A stretch of DNA of 64,000 nucleotides from Aquisediminimonas profunda (GCF_019443285.1 NZ_CP080327.1:372001-436000); one strand, 5' to 3'. Positions 16,922 to 26,926 are shown, numbered from the stretch's first letter. Made by a program: numbers and translations. The notes: generated by a model from the sequence alone, not told the origin.

Positions 16922-18103
16922 TCAGGCCGCCCTGCGTGCCGATTGACCCTGGGGCGAAGAGGCAGCCTTGTCCGCCACCGCGTTTCTGCCGGATTTGACA
17001 ATATAAAGGGCCGAGTCCGCTGCATTGAGCAAACCGTTGACGGTGTTGGCGGATGCAGGAAAGCTAGCCGTGCCAATGCTGGCCGAAACAAACACATGAT
17101 GCCCGTCGATCAGATAGGGTTCGGCGAGGACGCTTCCGATTGCGGCAATCCCGTCTTCAAGGACTGCGCCACTCCGCTCATGCCCGAAAATGATCGCGAA
17201 CTCGTCGCCCCCGATCCGCGCGACATGATCGCCCGGCTGACATGCACCCCTGAGACGATTGGCAAGCGCTATAAGGACTTCGTCGCCAGCTGCATGGCCG
17301 AATCGGTCATTGACCGGCTTGAAGCCGTCAAGATCGAGCATTGCGATTGCAAACTCGCTTGAGGCGTACTGGGAAACCCGATCCTCAAGCAGCTTGCTGA
17401 ACGACCTCCGGTTATGAAGGCCGGTCAGTGAATCGGTATTGGCAAGCGCCTCCAGATCGGTCTGGAGCTCCAGATTGCGGACCATTTCCCGAAACTGGCC
17501 GATGATCAGCCGGCTTTGAAAGATGGACACGGCGATCACATTTGCTGCAAGCGCAATCAGCCGCACATCACCGGAAATGAACATTGCAAGCGACGTCGGT
17601 GCCAGACCGACAATAAGCGAGAGAATTGCTGCGCTCGGCAGGCTGGCCAGACTGCTCGCACAGGCAGACGCTGCAAGAAATATGAAAATAATGACCAGCG
17701 CGCGACTCGCTTCCACTGTGATCAGGAAGCTTGACGCGGCCCAGATGCTGCTTGCGCCCATCAGGATAATGCTGAGCATGTTGACGCGACGCAGATATCG
17801 GCGCGCCTCTTCGCCGCTGACCACAAGCTTGCGCCTTTTGATCCAGGCATGACAGCGCCAGATGCTGGCAACCAGCATCAGGATGGGCATGGCAAGCTGT
17901 AGCGCGATCGGAAAGTCGCCCTGCGATGCCAATCCCGCACCGGCGGAAATCATTGCGAGAACGACATAAAGAATGGGAATGCGCTGGCGCAGCCGGTCGA
18001 ACTGGATGATGGCAAGCTCATCGCGCAAGGATGCAGGCATCGTGGACGTCTCCACGATGAGATCCTCCCAATCTCTGGACAGCCATTCTCGCACGCGCCG
18101 CAT
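16922..18103 (-). CDS. Membrane diguanylate cyclase (GGDEF)
   Basis: A 393-residue protein: a cytoplasmic N-terminus, several membrane helices (about residues 42-60, 68-84, 107-129, 133-152, 156-175 and 180-198), a helical linker, then a GGDEF domain (about 215-375). The active loop is intact as GGDEF at 298-302, so c-di-GMP synthesis is expected. The inhibitory I-site RxxD five residues before it reads QPGD (Q289, D292), so product inhibition is probably lost. No EAL domain is present. It lies antisense between yraN and gshB, which are often neighbours. The exact start is uncertain; M22 is an alternative. Confidence 0.9.
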   Translation of the reverse strand: MRRVREWLSRDWEDLIVETSTMPASLRDELAIIQFDRLRQRIPILYVVLAMISAGAGLASQGDFPIALQLAMPILMLVASIWRCHAWIKRRKLVVSGEEARRYLRRVNMLSIILMGASSIWAASSFLITVEASRALVIIFIFLAASACASSLASLPSAAILSLIVGLAPTSLAMFISGDVRLIALAANVIAVSIFQSRLIIGQFREMVRNLELQTDLEALANTDSLTGLHNRRSFSKLLEDRVSQYASSEFAIAMLDLDGFKPVNDRFGHAAGDEVLIALANRLRGACQPGDHVARIGGDEFAIIFGHERSGAVLEDGIAAIGSVLAEPYLIDGHHVFVSASIGTASFPASANTVNGLLNAADSALYIVKSGRNAVADKAASSPQGQSARRAA

Positions 18104-18229
18104 TGGACCGATTCTGATTTCCTGTTCGAACCGCGTAACGATATGTGAACATGGTAAAATTCAGATGAAGACTGGGATTTGCGCCAAGTTGGGATGACAA
18201 ATCCTGCACTGACCCGTAGAGCGCGACAC

Positions 18230-19186
18230 ATGACGCTCAAAATCGCATTCCAGATGGATCCGCTGGCGGACCTCAACATTTCTGGAGATTCGACCTTTGC
18301 CCTGATGCTTTCGGCGCAAGCGCGCGGCTATCAGAGCTACCAATATGCTGCGTCAGCGTTGAATTATGCCGATGGCCGGGTCTGGGCAAAGGCCTACCCG
18401 GTGGACATGGTACAGCGGGTCAAGGGAGACCATTTCAGGCTGGGCGAGCCGGTGTCGCTTGATCTGGGCACGCAAGCCGATGTCGTGCTCATGCGACAGG
18501 ATCCTCCGTTCGACCTTGGCTATATTACGGCCACGCATCTGCTCGAACGCGTTCAGCCGCATACCCTTGTTGTCAACGATCCAGTCAGCGTGCGCAATGC
18601 ACCTGAAAAGGTCTTTGTCCTTGATTATGCGCAGTTCATGCCGCCGACACTCGTCACGCGTGACTATGAGGAAGTACGGGCGTTCCAGCAGGCGCATGGC
18701 CAAATCGTGATCAAGCCGCTGCACGGCAATGCCGGATCGGCGGTCATTCATATCGATGCAAAAGGCAAGAACCTTGCCGCGCTGTCCGAACTGTTCGGTC
18801 AGGTCTGGCGTGAGCCCTTCATGGCCCAGGCATTCCTGCGCGAAGTATCGGGCGGAGACAAACGTATCGTGCTTGTCGACGGCGTCGTGGCCGGAGCTAT
18901 CAACCGTATCCCGGGCGAAGGGGAAATCCGGTCCAATCTTGCGGCAGGCGGCCATGCCGAGGCAACCCAACTCACGCCCGGAGAACAGGCCATTTGCGAC
19001 GCGATTGGGCCGGAGCTGAAGGCACGCGGGCTGGTGTTTGTCGGGATCGACGTCATTGGCGGCAAGTGGCTGACTGAGATCAATGTCACGTCACCGACGG
19101 GCATCGTGGCGATCGACCATTTCAACGGAACCGACACCCCGGGCATGATCTGGGATGCCATTGAGGCCAGACTCGCAAGCCGATGA
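18230..19186 (+). CDS. gshB: Glutathione synthetase
   Basis: A 318-residue ATP-grasp enzyme joining gamma-glutamylcysteine and glycine. The start MTLKIAFQMDPLADLNISGDSTFALM matches the prokaryotic GshB N-terminus. Further on are VLMRQDPPFDLGYITATHLLE, the ATP-grasp lysine in IVIKPLHGNAGSAV, and the metal/nucleotide segment EINVTSPTG. The start at 18230 is used rather than the codon at 18179, because the 17 extra residues precede the conserved start. It overlaps dedA by 4 bases. Glutathione made here would supply the GST and GFA proteins encoded elsewhere in the window. Confidence 0.94.
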   Translation: MTLKIAFQMDPLADLNISGDSTFALMLSAQARGYQSYQYAASALNYADGRVWAKAYPVDMVQRVKGDHFRLGEPVSLDLGTQADVVLMRQDPPFDLGYITATHLLERVQPHTLVVNDPVSVRNAPEKVFVLDYAQFMPPTLVTRDYEEVRAFQQAHGQIVIKPLHGNAGSAVIHIDAKGKNLAALSELFGQVWREPFMAQAFLREVSGGDKRIVLVDGVVAGAINRIPGEGEIRSNLAAGGHAEATQLTPGEQAICDAIGPELKARGLVFVGIDVIGGKWLTEINVTSPTGIVAIDHFNGTDTPGMIWDAIEARLASR

Positions 19187-19779
19187 GCGAGTGGATCATT
19201 CACCTCATCGACCAGACGGGTTATCTCGGCGTCGGTTTCCTCATGTTTTTGGAGACCGTATTCCCTCCCATCCCGTCCGAGGTCATCATGCCGGTTGCAG
19301 GCCTCGCAGCGGCGCGCGGCAAGATGGACATTTTCGGAGTCGTGGCCAGCGGGACGCTTGGCGCGATGCTCGGCAATTATTTCTGGTATCTCGTTGCTCG
19401 CGTGATCGGGATCGAACGATTCAAGCCCTGGATTGAAAAATATGGCCGATGGCTGACATTCGATTGGGCAGAGATCGAACGCGCCGAAAAGCTTTTTGGC
19501 CGCCAGGGTTGGGCAATTGTCTTCTTCGGTCGCATGTTGCCGACGCTGCGCTCGCTTATTTCGATACCCGCAGGCCTGCTCCACATGCGTCTGTCGACTT
19601 TTGTCATATGGTCGACGATCGGCACGACCGGCTGGACAGCGCTGCTCGGTTTTTCCGGCTGGACGCTTGGACAGCGCTTCGGGACCGTGGAAACCGTGGT
19701 GGGCCCACTTTCAACTGCAGTCCTCGTCGTGATTGCGATCGGCTATGTTTGGCGGCTCGTCCGCTGGAAGCGCGCCTGA
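19183..19779 (+). CDS. DedA family membrane protein
   Basis: A 198-residue inner-membrane protein of the DedA (VTT/SNARE-associated) family, now linked to undecaprenyl-phosphate or phospholipid flipping. Family marks are the opening with GYLGVGFLMFLETVFPPIPSE, then GTLGAMLGNYFWYLVAR and the FFGRMLPTLRSLISIPAG amphipathic motif (conserved R and G). Its start overlaps the gshB stop (ATGA). It converges with the phasin gene with only 4 bases between stops. Confidence 0.92.
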   Translation: MSEWIIHLIDQTGYLGVGFLMFLETVFPPIPSEVIMPVAGLAAARGKMDIFGVVASGTLGAMLGNYFWYLVARVIGIERFKPWIEKYGRWLTFDWAEIERAEKLFGRQGWAIVFFGRMLPTLRSLISIPAGLLHMRLSTFVIWSTIGTTGWTALLGFSGWTLGQRFGTVETVVGPLSTAVLVVIAIGYVWRLVRWKRA

Positions 19780-19783
19780 CCCT

Positions 19784-20143
19784 CTATTTCCCGCGCATCG
19801 TATCGAGTGCATGGCGCCCAAAGCTGGCAATCAGTTCGCCGACTTCTCGCACATGGGCTGCCGAACGCGCGCTTTGCTCCTTCACGAAATCGCCTTGCGC
19901 CTTGATGACGTCCTGAACGGACTTTGCATTGGCAACCTTGCGCATCGTGGCAAATGCCTCACGAGCGTTTGCTTCGGCATGATCGATAACCTTGGCGTTG
20001 ATCGCAGCAGTGTTCGCCATTGCCTGCGCAGCGCCTTCGCGAATGACCTTGCCGGCCTTCTTGACCGGTTCGGCAACCCTTTCAGCTGTGCTCTTGGTCT
20101 TCTTGGTCTTTTCAGCCTTGGCGGCGGGCTTCTTGGCCATCAT
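19784..20143 (-). CDS. Phasin-family protein
   Basis: A 119-residue protein with a Lys/Ala/Thr-rich N-terminus (about residues 1-30) followed by an amphipathic helical phasin domain with heptad-like pattern (INAKVIDHAEANAREAFATMRKVANAKSVQDVIKAQGDFVKEQSAR). Phasins coat polyhydroxyalkanoate or other storage granules. Two consecutive ATG codons open the gene and overlap the stop of the upstream WS/DGAT gene, so the two are translationally coupled. The pairing with a neutral-lipid synthase suggests association with lipid or PHA inclusions; which one is not shown by sequence. Confidence 0.87.
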   Translation of the reverse strand: MMAKKPAAKAEKTKKTKSTAERVAEPVKKAGKVIREGAAQAMANTAAINAKVIDHAEANAREAFATMRKVANAKSVQDVIKAQGDFVKEQSARSAAHVREVGELIASFGRHALDTMRGK

Positions 20144-21726
20144 GCATTCTCCTTCTTGCGCTTGCTGACAGACGCAGCTTTCCTTGTTTTCGGCGGTACA
20201 ACACTTGCTTTCTGAGACTTGGGAGCAGCTTTCGCAGCCTTGGGCTTCGCCGCTGCGGACTTCTTCGCCGCAGGCTTAGGAGCAGCGTCGGGCTTGGAAT
20301 CGCCTGGCTTGTGAAGCACAGCATCTCGCAATTCTTCAAAGGCCATACGGATCGCGGCTGCGTAATTTGCCGGATCGGGCATCATGTTGCGATCACTTGT
20401 AAAGCTGATCGCAATGTCATCGCCATAGCTGTAGATCGTGTTGATCAGGCCCATGCCGTCAAAGACCGGTCCCATGCCCATCATCTTCACCATTTTTGCA
20501 CCGGCAAAATAGAGTGGCACTCGGCTGCCTGGCACGTTTGTGGCTACACAGTTGAAGATAGGCGCATGCGCATTGGCAACGCCGAGCCGGGTGTAAAGCC
20601 GCGCGCCAAGACCCGCGAGCCCGGACGGGATCAACTGGCTGTAATCCGTCAATGTGCGGGCCCCGACCGCATTTGTCATGGCCTTCGAATTCTTGGCTTC
20701 GCCGTGAATATAGGCGAGCCGCTTTGCCGGATCGGCAATATGGGTGCCAAGGTTGACGACCATTGCGGACACAAGATTTCCAAGGGCCGATTTTTCCCCC
20801 TCCGCACGGACCGAAATCGGCGCCATCGCTGAAAGGCTCTCCTTTGGAAGGCTGTCACGCGCCTTCAGATAATGGCGCAACCCGCCCCCTATGATTGTGA
20901 GGATCGCGTCGTTCACGGTCGCGCCCGGAAGGGATTCCTTGATGGCCCGCACATCCGCAAGAGGGAAAGACACTCCGTCCCACACCCGATGCGCAGAAAC
21001 CTTCCCATTGAGAACAGTCTTTGGTGCCATCCTTGCTCCGGAAAGCGAAACATCCCCACCGGCCACATCCCGCGTCAGGCGGGCGATACCGGGTACAGTC
21101 TTCGCGAAGGTCTGTGCAAAACGGAGCGGCTGGCGGATCGAATTGACCCAGGAGCGGAACAGCAATTCACCGACCGGCGGCGTCGATTCAGGCTGCCAGT
21201 CATCGGCCACAGCCTTTCGCGCAGGCTTTGGTTCCAGGTCATGCACCGCAGCCGACATCTCGACCCCCGACATGCCGTCAATCGCCGCATGGTGCACCTT
21301 CGAAACAAGCGCAAAACAGCCCTTTGGCAAGCCCTCAATATTGTCGAGGCCCTCAACCACCCAGAATTCCCACAAGGGTTTGGACAGGTCGAGTGGGCGT
21401 GCATGAAGCCGCGCGACCTGAATGCACAATTGCCGCCAGTCGCCCGGCGCAGGCAGGGCAATGTGCCGGACGTGATACTCGAGATCGAAGTCCTTGTCCT
21501 CGATCCAGTATGGATGATCGAGATCGAAGGGTACGCGAACGAGTTTCTGGCGGAAGCTGCGCGCGCCACTGAGGCGATTTTCGATGTGTGCCAGAATCTC
21601 CTTGAAGCGCACCTTGCCGCCCGGCGCCGTGGACGGATCATAGATTCCGACCGAGCCGATGTGCATTGGCGTATTTGCGGTTTCCAGGTAGACGAAACTT
21701 GCGTCCTGTCCGCTCAGTTGCTCCAT
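20140..21726 (-). CDS. Wax ester synthase/diacylglycerol acyltransferase with Lys/Ala-rich tail
   Basis: A 528-residue WS/DGAT enzyme that makes wax esters or triacylglycerol from acyl-CoA. It has the opening LSGQDASFVYLETANTPMHIG, the catalytic HHxxxDG motif at residues 145-151 (VHHAAIDG), and PLDLSKPLWEF at 111-121. The C-terminal domain ends about residue 472. Beyond it is a 56-residue tail (473-528) of Lys, Ala, Pro and Ser with at least 15 lysines and no expected structure, which is unusual for the family. The gene is coupled to the phasin gene downstream and is divergent from dxs. Confidence 0.93.
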   Translation of the reverse strand: MEQLSGQDASFVYLETANTPMHIGSVGIYDPSTAPGGKVRFKEILAHIENRLSGARSFRQKLVRVPFDLDHPYWIEDKDFDLEYHVRHIALPAPGDWRQLCIQVARLHARPLDLSKPLWEFWVVEGLDNIEGLPKGCFALVSKVHHAAIDGMSGVEMSAAVHDLEPKPARKAVADDWQPESTPPVGELLFRSWVNSIRQPLRFAQTFAKTVPGIARLTRDVAGGDVSLSGARMAPKTVLNGKVSAHRVWDGVSFPLADVRAIKESLPGATVNDAILTIIGGGLRHYLKARDSLPKESLSAMAPISVRAEGEKSALGNLVSAMVVNLGTHIADPAKRLAYIHGEAKNSKAMTNAVGARTLTDYSQLIPSGLAGLGARLYTRLGVANAHAPIFNCVATNVPGSRVPLYFAGAKMVKMMGMGPVFDGMGLINTIYSYGDDIAISFTSDRNMMPDPANYAAAIRMAFEELRDAVLHKPGDSKPDAAPKPAAKKSAAAKPKAAKAAPKSQKASVVPPKTRKAASVSKRKKENA

Positions 21727-21857
21727 GCCTTGCCCTCCTTGTCAGCCATTGCTTTCGGCCTTTTGCCACAGGCTAACAGGCTTCTTGGCCGGAGGCGAGT
21801 CCGGGCAATGATGTTCCAAATTCGACAGGCGCAAATTGCGCGGCTAAGAGATTTCAC

Positions 21858-23783
21858 ATGTCAGACCGTCCCGATACCCCTTTGCTCGATACTGTCAGGA
21901 TTCCCGCCGACCTGCGCAGGCTAAAGCCGGAGCAGCTCCGTCAATTGGCGGATGAATTGCGTGCCGAAACAATCAGCGCCGTTTCCGTTACCGGCGGCCA
22001 TCTGGGCGCAGGTCTGGGAGTGGTGGAGCTGACGACGGCCATTCATTATGTTTTCAACACGCCCGAAGACCGGCTGATCTGGGATGTCGGCCATCAATGC
22101 TATCCGCACAAGATCCTGACCGGACGGCGGGACAGGATTCGGACTTTGCGCGCCGGAGGCGGTCTTTCCGGCTTCACCAAGCGCAGCGAAAGCGAATATG
22201 ATCCGTTCGGCGCAGCGCATTCATCCACATCGATTTCGGCTGCGCTGGGCTTTGCGATTGCCAACAAGCTTGCTGACAAGCCGGGCCGCGGCATTGCCGT
22301 CATCGGGGATGGCGCGATGTCTGCTGGCATGGCCTATGAAGCGATGAACAATGCCCATGCGGCCGGCAACCGGCTCGTGGTCATTCTCAACGACAACGAC
22401 ATGTCGATTGCGCCCCCCGTCGGGGGACTGTCCGCCTATCTTGCACGAATCGTTTCGTCTCGCCCGTTTCTTGAACTCCGCGACTTTGCAAAGCGCATTT
22501 CCCGCAAACTGCCCGAACCTCTCCATATTGCGGCTCGCAGGACAGACGAATTTGCCAGAGGCCTCGCCATGGGTGGCACCTTGTTCGAAGAGCTCGGATT
22601 CTATTATGTCGGGCCGATCGATGGGCACAACCTCGACCATTTGATTCCTGTTCTGGAAAACGTTCGGGACGCCGCCGAGGGGCCATGCCTCATCCATGTC
22701 GTTACGAAGAAAGGTCATGGTTATGCCCCGGCCGAAGCTGCGGCCGACAAATATCATGGCGTTCAGAAATTCGACGTCGTCACGGGGGTGCAGGCCAAGT
22801 CTCCCGCAGGTCCGCCCAGTTACACAAATGTGTTCGCCCAGGCCCTGATTGCAGAGGCGCAGCGCGACGAAAAGATTGTGGCCATCACCGCAGCCATGCC
22901 TTCGGGCACCGGACTCGACAAGTTTCAGCAGGCCTTCCCGGGCAGGACCTTCGATGTCGGCATTGCAGAACAGCATGCCGTCACATTTGCGGCCGGGCTT
23001 GCGGCACAGGGCATGCGCCCGTTTGCGACGATCTACTCGACATTTCTGCAGCGCGCCTATGATCAGGTCGTCCACGACGTCGCGATCCAGAACCTGCCGG
23101 TTCGCTTTGCCATAGATCGGGCCGGGCTGGTCGGCGCGGATGGCAGCACGCATGCGGGCAGCTTTGACGTCACCTACTTGTGCACATTGCCGAATTTCGT
23201 CGTGATGGCAGCAGCGGACGAGGCTGAACTGGTCCATATGGTCCACACCTGCGCATGCCACGACAGCGGCCCCATCGCGGTGCGCTATCCGCGCGGCAAC
23301 GGGACTGGAATTCCCTTGCCTGCGACGCCCGAAAGACTTGAAATCGGTAAGGGCCGGATCGTCCGCCACGGCAAGAAAGTGGCGATTCTCTCGCTCGGGA
23401 CCCGACTTGAAGAGGCGCTGAAGGCCGCCGACCTGCTTGAAGCAAGGGGGTTGAGCACGACGGTTGCCGACCTTCGCTTTGCAAAGCCGCTCGACAGTGA
23501 GTTGATTCGCAAATTGCTGGCCACGCACGAAGTGGCCGTCACCGTCGAAGACGGGAGCATCGGGGGCCTTGGTGCCCATGTTCTGACGCTGGCCAGCGAT
23601 GAGGGGCTGATCGATAGTGGCCTGAAACTGAGGACAATGCGCCTGCCCGACCGGTTTCAGGACCAGGATTCGCCTGCCAAGCAATATGATGACGCTGGCC
23701 TCAACGCACCGCAGATCGTCGATACGATTCTCAAGGCGCTCAGGATGAATTCCGTGGGTGTTATTGAGGAAGCGCGGGCCTGA
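21858..23783 (+). CDS. dxs: 1-Deoxy-D-xylulose-5-phosphate synthase
   Basis: A 641-residue thiamine-diphosphate enzyme condensing pyruvate and glyceraldehyde-3-phosphate, first step of the MEP isoprenoid pathway. It has DXS marks in order: [15 protein letters not shown]-like N-terminus (here [16 protein letters not shown]), [16 protein letters not shown], the ThDP motif [40 protein letters not shown] and [15 protein letters not shown]. Full family length. It stands alone, divergent from WS/DGAT and convergent with the TonB receptor gene. In sphingomonads it feeds carotenoid, hopanoid and quinone synthesis. Confidence 0.97.
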   Translation: MSDRPDTPLLDTVRIPADLRRLKPEQLRQLADELRAETISAVSVTGGHLGAGLGVVELTTAIHYVFNTPEDRLIWDVGHQCYPHKILTGRRDRIRTLRAGGGLSGFTKRSESEYDPFGAAHSSTSISAALGFAIANKLADKPGRGIAVIGDGAMSAGMAYEAMNNAHAAGNRLVVILNDNDMSIAPPVGGLSAYLARIVSSRPFLELRDFAKRISRKLPEPLHIAARRTDEFARGLAMGGTLFEELGFYYVGPIDGHNLDHLIPVLENVRDAAEGPCLIHVVTKKGHGYAPAEAAADKYHGVQKFDVVTGVQAKSPAGPPSYTNVFAQALIAEAQRDEKIVAITAAMPSGTGLDKFQQAFPGRTFDVGIAEQHAVTFAAGLAAQGMRPFATIYSTFLQRAYDQVVHDVAIQNLPVRFAIDRAGLVGADGSTHAGSFDVTYLCTLPNFVVMAAADEAELVHMVHTCACHDSGPIAVRYPRGNGTGIPLPATPERLEIGKGRIVRHGKKVAILSLGTRLEEALKAADLLEARGLSTTVADLRFAKPLDSELIRKLLATHEVAVTVEDGSIGGLGAHVLTLASDEGLIDSGLKLRTMRLPDRFQDQDSPAKQYDDAGLNAPQIVDTILKALRMNSVGVIEEARA

Positions 23784-23813
23784 TCGCCCATCGGGCCGTG
23801 TGTTTGCTGCAGC

Positions 23814-25877
23814 CTATTGGCGCGCGGAACTTTCCGCGCCCAGTCGCACGCCAATCCACACGGTGCGCGGTGTGGCCCGCTCGACAATTCCAGCACCGCT
23901 GATGCCAGCTTCAACGCGCGTGTTCGCAAGATTTTCGCCCCGAAGCGAGAGGCTCAGGCCGCCGGTCAAGGGAATGGTTGCGACTGCATCAAGCGTAAGC
24001 GCATCTTTCAGCCGCCTTGAATTGCCGTCATCTTCAAACTGCGATGAGACATAGCGCGCTGTCGTCTGCAGCCAGCGCCAGCCAAGAGTCGCACTCAACA
24101 GGTGCTTCGGCACCTGCGCCGGGCGCAATCCATCGAGTGAACTCGCTGGCCCACTTGCCCGAACCTTGGCATCGGCAAAGGCATAGCTTGCACCGAGCGT
24201 CCAATCCCCCAATTTTGCCTGCGCATCGAATTCGATGCCGTTGCTCCGGATTGCATCAAGGTTCTGGCGTTGGCGATAGGCTCCGCCCGCCGCGACGAAT
24301 CCAACGCCCGGAAACACGCCCGGTCCCGATCCCAAAGTCACATTGGCGATGGCCCGGTTCAGCCGATTTGAAAACAGCGTGGCGCGCATGCTGACCGTTT
24401 CGACAGGCTGCCAGTCGATACCGACTTCAACACCACGGCTGCGCTCCGTCTTCAGCGCAGGATTTGCTGCCGTTGCGTCTGCACCGACCCGGAATGGTCG
24501 ATAAAGTTCATTGAGCGTGGGCAGCCGCCAGCCAAGATAGGCTGCACCGCGCAGCTTGATTGGGCCGACGGCATAGGCAAGGCCCACGCGTCCTGTCGGC
24601 TCCCAACCGCTTCTGTCTGCCGGCCGATCATTCCGGATTGGCGCGCCCGTCGCAAGCGTGCGTTCAAGCAGGCGTCCATCACGAATGGCCCAATGGTCGA
24701 TCCGTCCACCGCCTGTCAGAGTGAGTGCGCCAATGTCAGCAGAAATTTCGGCAAAGGCCCCCAGTGCATCGCTGTTGCCGCCCGCCTCGCGCATGCGCGT
24801 GGGCAAGGCATTCACGTAAGTGAAGAGTTCGCGCGTTTCACCGACCGTGCGCCGATAATCTGCCCCGAGACGCAGTTCAATTCCGTGACCAACGGGCGGT
24901 CGCACTTCCAGACGCGCACCAAACCCGGTTGACGGGACATTGAACTGGTCCACTGTCTGGGTGATACTTGTGCGGGCCGCATTGATGCTGACAAACCGGC
25001 TCTGGAGCTTGCGCGCCTGGATGTAGGCCAGTGCCTGCCATGCCCAGTCGCCGCTGTGCACGAGCCGCAGGCTTGCGTCAGCGCCGTCTCCACCGTTGCC
25101 GGAGAGGATCGTGCCGCGCGTCCGCCGGTCTGTGAAGGCCAGCGCCGAGGCCTGCAGTTCGGTATTCATCGACAAGGGTGCGACGCCACGTATGGCAACA
25201 CTCGCCTGTTCATAAGGTGCTGCACTATCGACAGGTCCGCGCTGGCTGGCGACAATCGGCACAAATCCGTCGCCACGCGCATAGCTTGCGGTCACAAAGC
25301 CAAAGCTGCCGCCCAGCTTTCCCCCGACGAGCAGATTTCCCTCAAGGGACTGGCGGCTGCCGTAGCTCACATCGCCGATCAGGCCATCGACCTGCCGCGC
25401 GCCAAGACTTGCGAGTTCAATCGTACCTGAAAGCGCTCCGGATCCGAATATGCCGGAACCGCCACCGCGCGTGACCCGTGCGCTCGACAGCCGAATCGTC
25501 TGAAAGGCCGGCCAGGTGACCCAACCTCCAAAAGGATCGCTCTGCGGGACGCCGTCAAGCACAAGCAGCGCGCGTGACGACGCGTTGCCGCCAAGGCCGC
25601 GGAGGGTCGCTCCCTGACTTGTGGCATTCGCCGAGCGTGCGTCCGATCGTCGGAACTGCTGAAGGCCGGCGACATCGCGCAATGCGTCTTCAACGCGGTT
25701 GGATGCTGTTCCCTCCAGCCGATCCCGGTCGATTGTAACGATATCATAGGCCGCATCGCCCTTCGCTGCTGGAAGAGCCGATCCGGTGACGATGATGTCA
25801 GGAGCTTCCGCTTGGCTTGCCGACGGTAGTGCTAAGCAACTCGCCACGACTGCACAGAGGAATGGGCCCTTCGTCAT
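23814..25877 (-). CDS. TonB-dependent outer membrane receptor
   Basis: A 687-residue receptor: signal peptide (MTKGPFLCAVVASCLALPSASQA), a TonB-box-like region (PDIIVTGSALP), a plug domain with ATLRGLGGNASSRALLVLDGVPQSDPFGGWV, and a beta-barrel ending with the expected C-terminal WIGVRLGAESSAR strand region. Plug and barrel are closest to BtuB/CirA-type receptors. The substrate cannot be told. Its ATG overlaps the stop of the GFA gene (25874-25877), so it is the last gene of an overlapping run starting near 29523. Confidence 0.9.
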   Translation of the reverse strand: MTKGPFLCAVVASCLALPSASQAEAPDIIVTGSALPAAKGDAAYDIVTIDRDRLEGTASNRVEDALRDVAGLQQFRRSDARSANATSQGATLRGLGGNASSRALLVLDGVPQSDPFGGWVTWPAFQTIRLSSARVTRGGGSGIFGSGALSGTIELASLGARQVDGLIGDVSYGSRQSLEGNLLVGGKLGGSFGFVTASYARGDGFVPIVASQRGPVDSAAPYEQASVAIRGVAPLSMNTELQASALAFTDRRTRGTILSGNGGDGADASLRLVHSGDWAWQALAYIQARKLQSRFVSINAARTSITQTVDQFNVPSTGFGARLEVRPPVGHGIELRLGADYRRTVGETRELFTYVNALPTRMREAGGNSDALGAFAEISADIGALTLTGGGRIDHWAIRDGRLLERTLATGAPIRNDRPADRSGWEPTGRVGLAYAVGPIKLRGAAYLGWRLPTLNELYRPFRVGADATAANPALKTERSRGVEVGIDWQPVETVSMRATLFSNRLNRAIANVTLGSGPGVFPGVGFVAAGGAYRQRQNLDAIRSNGIEFDAQAKLGDWTLGASYAFADAKVRASGPASSLDGLRPAQVPKHLLSATLGWRWLQTTARYVSSQFEDDGNSRRLKDALTLDAVATIPLTGGLSLSLRGENLANTRVEAGISGAGIVERATPRTVWIGVRLGAESSARQ

Positions 25878-26281
25878 CGCCCCCACTTCTGGAAGACGGG
25901 AATATCGGTCGGCAACCGGTGATAGGGCCGCGCATCACAGGCAAAATTGGCCGTATCCGGGCCATCAAACTGGGATTGGTCATCCAGCGAGCCGACCTTG
26001 ATAATGATTCCCGCCTTGAACCCTGGCGCACGTGTGAACAGATGCGTTCCGCAGTCTGGGCAGAATTCGCGCGTCACCGCCCCTTCAATGTCGCTGCGGG
26101 TGTACCCCTTGACCGCACCTTTGGTCAGCGCGAACCCGTCGAGCGGAACCGCCAGGATGAGCAGAGACCCGCCGCCTGTGATGTATTGGCATTCCCGGCA
26201 AAAGCATTCTGCCTTCATGACAATCGGCCCTTCGGCCTTGTACCGGACAGCGCCGCAGTAGCATCCGCCTTCGATCGACAT
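25874..26281 (-). CDS. GFA/CENP-V-type zinc protein
   Basis: A 135-residue protein of the glutathione-dependent formaldehyde-activating (GFA/CENP-V) fold. The zinc ligands are all present: C7 and C9 (CYCG), C26, C28 and C31 (CFCREC), and C74 and C77 (CPDCGTH). Family members bind zinc and sometimes glutathione; true formaldehyde-glutathione condensation is not established for most. Stop and start overlap with the TonB receptor gene. The neighbouring zeta-class GST suggests a shared glutathione or thiol context. Confidence 0.9.
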   Translation of the reverse strand: MSIEGGCYCGAVRYKAEGPIVMKAECFCRECQYITGGGSLLILAVPLDGFALTKGAVKGYTRSDIEGAVTREFCPDCGTHLFTRAPGFKAGIIIKVGSLDDQSQFDGPDTANFACDARPYHRLPTDIPVFQKWGR

Positions 26282-26296
26282 CGCCTTCTCCTTTTC

Positions 26297-26926
26297 TCAG
26301 GGTTTGACCGCCTCAGGGTGCGCCGCCTTGAAGGGATTCAGCGCGTTGCACGCCGCATCGATCCGCACAAGGTTCGGAAATGCATCCAGTGGTGTGTTGA
26401 ACCGGTTCGCATTGGCCATTTGGGGAACCAGGCAGATGTCCGCGATATTCGGCGCCTCACCTCCCAGATAGGGTGTGGATCGATCGGCCATCGCCTCCAG
26501 TGCCGTAAAGCCTTCGATGATCCAATGGCGATACCAATCGTCCCTGGCAGCCTCTTCGACACCGAGTTCGTTCTTCAGATATTTGAGGATCCGCAAATTG
26601 TTGACCGGATGAATGTCTGAAGCAATCAGATAGGCCATTGCGAGTGCATGTGCTCTCTTGTCGGGATCGGATGGAATCAGCCGGACGCCCGGTTGAGTTG
26701 CATCCAGCCAGTCAATGATGGCCAGACTCTGCGTGAGCCTCAATTCACCGACTTCAAGCATCGGAACGAAGCCCTGCGGATTCTTGGCAACATAATCCGG
26801 CGCGCGCTGTGCCCCATCGAGCAGGCTGGTGGGGACTGCCTCATAGGCGAGGCCCTTCATGTTCAGGGCGATACGGACCCGGTAACTGGCCGAGGAGCGC
26901 CAATAATCATAAAGCCGGATCGTCAT
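26297..26926 (-). CDS. maiA: Zeta-class GST / maleylacetoacetate isomerase family
   Basis: A 209-residue glutathione transferase of the zeta class. The N-terminal thioredoxin-like domain holds the active-site motif SSASYRVRIALN (zeta motif SSCxWRVRIAL) and the glutathione-binding QSLAIIDWL. The C-terminal helical domain has NNLRILKYL and GGEAPNIADICLVPQ. Zeta GSTs isomerise maleylacetoacetate or maleylpyruvate with glutathione. No other tyrosine or gentisate pathway gene is adjacent, so the physiological substrate is open. The start at 26926 has GGAGG upstream and lies 20 bases inside the preceding gene. Confidence 0.85.
   Translation of the reverse strand: MTIRLYDYWRSSASYRVRIALNMKGLAYEAVPTSLLDGAQRAPDYVAKNPQGFVPMLEVGELRLTQSLAIIDWLDATQPGVRLIPSDPDKRAHALAMAYLIASDIHPVNNLRILKYLKNELGVEEAARDDWYRHWIIEGFTALEAMADRSTPYLGGEAPNIADICLVPQMANANRFNTPLDAFPNLVRIDAACNALNPFKAAHPEAVKP

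Noticed and set aside
22221-23684. A 487-codon minus-strand frame opposite dxs
   Set aside because: The plus strand carries full-length Dxs with all motifs; the antisense frame has no recognisable features.
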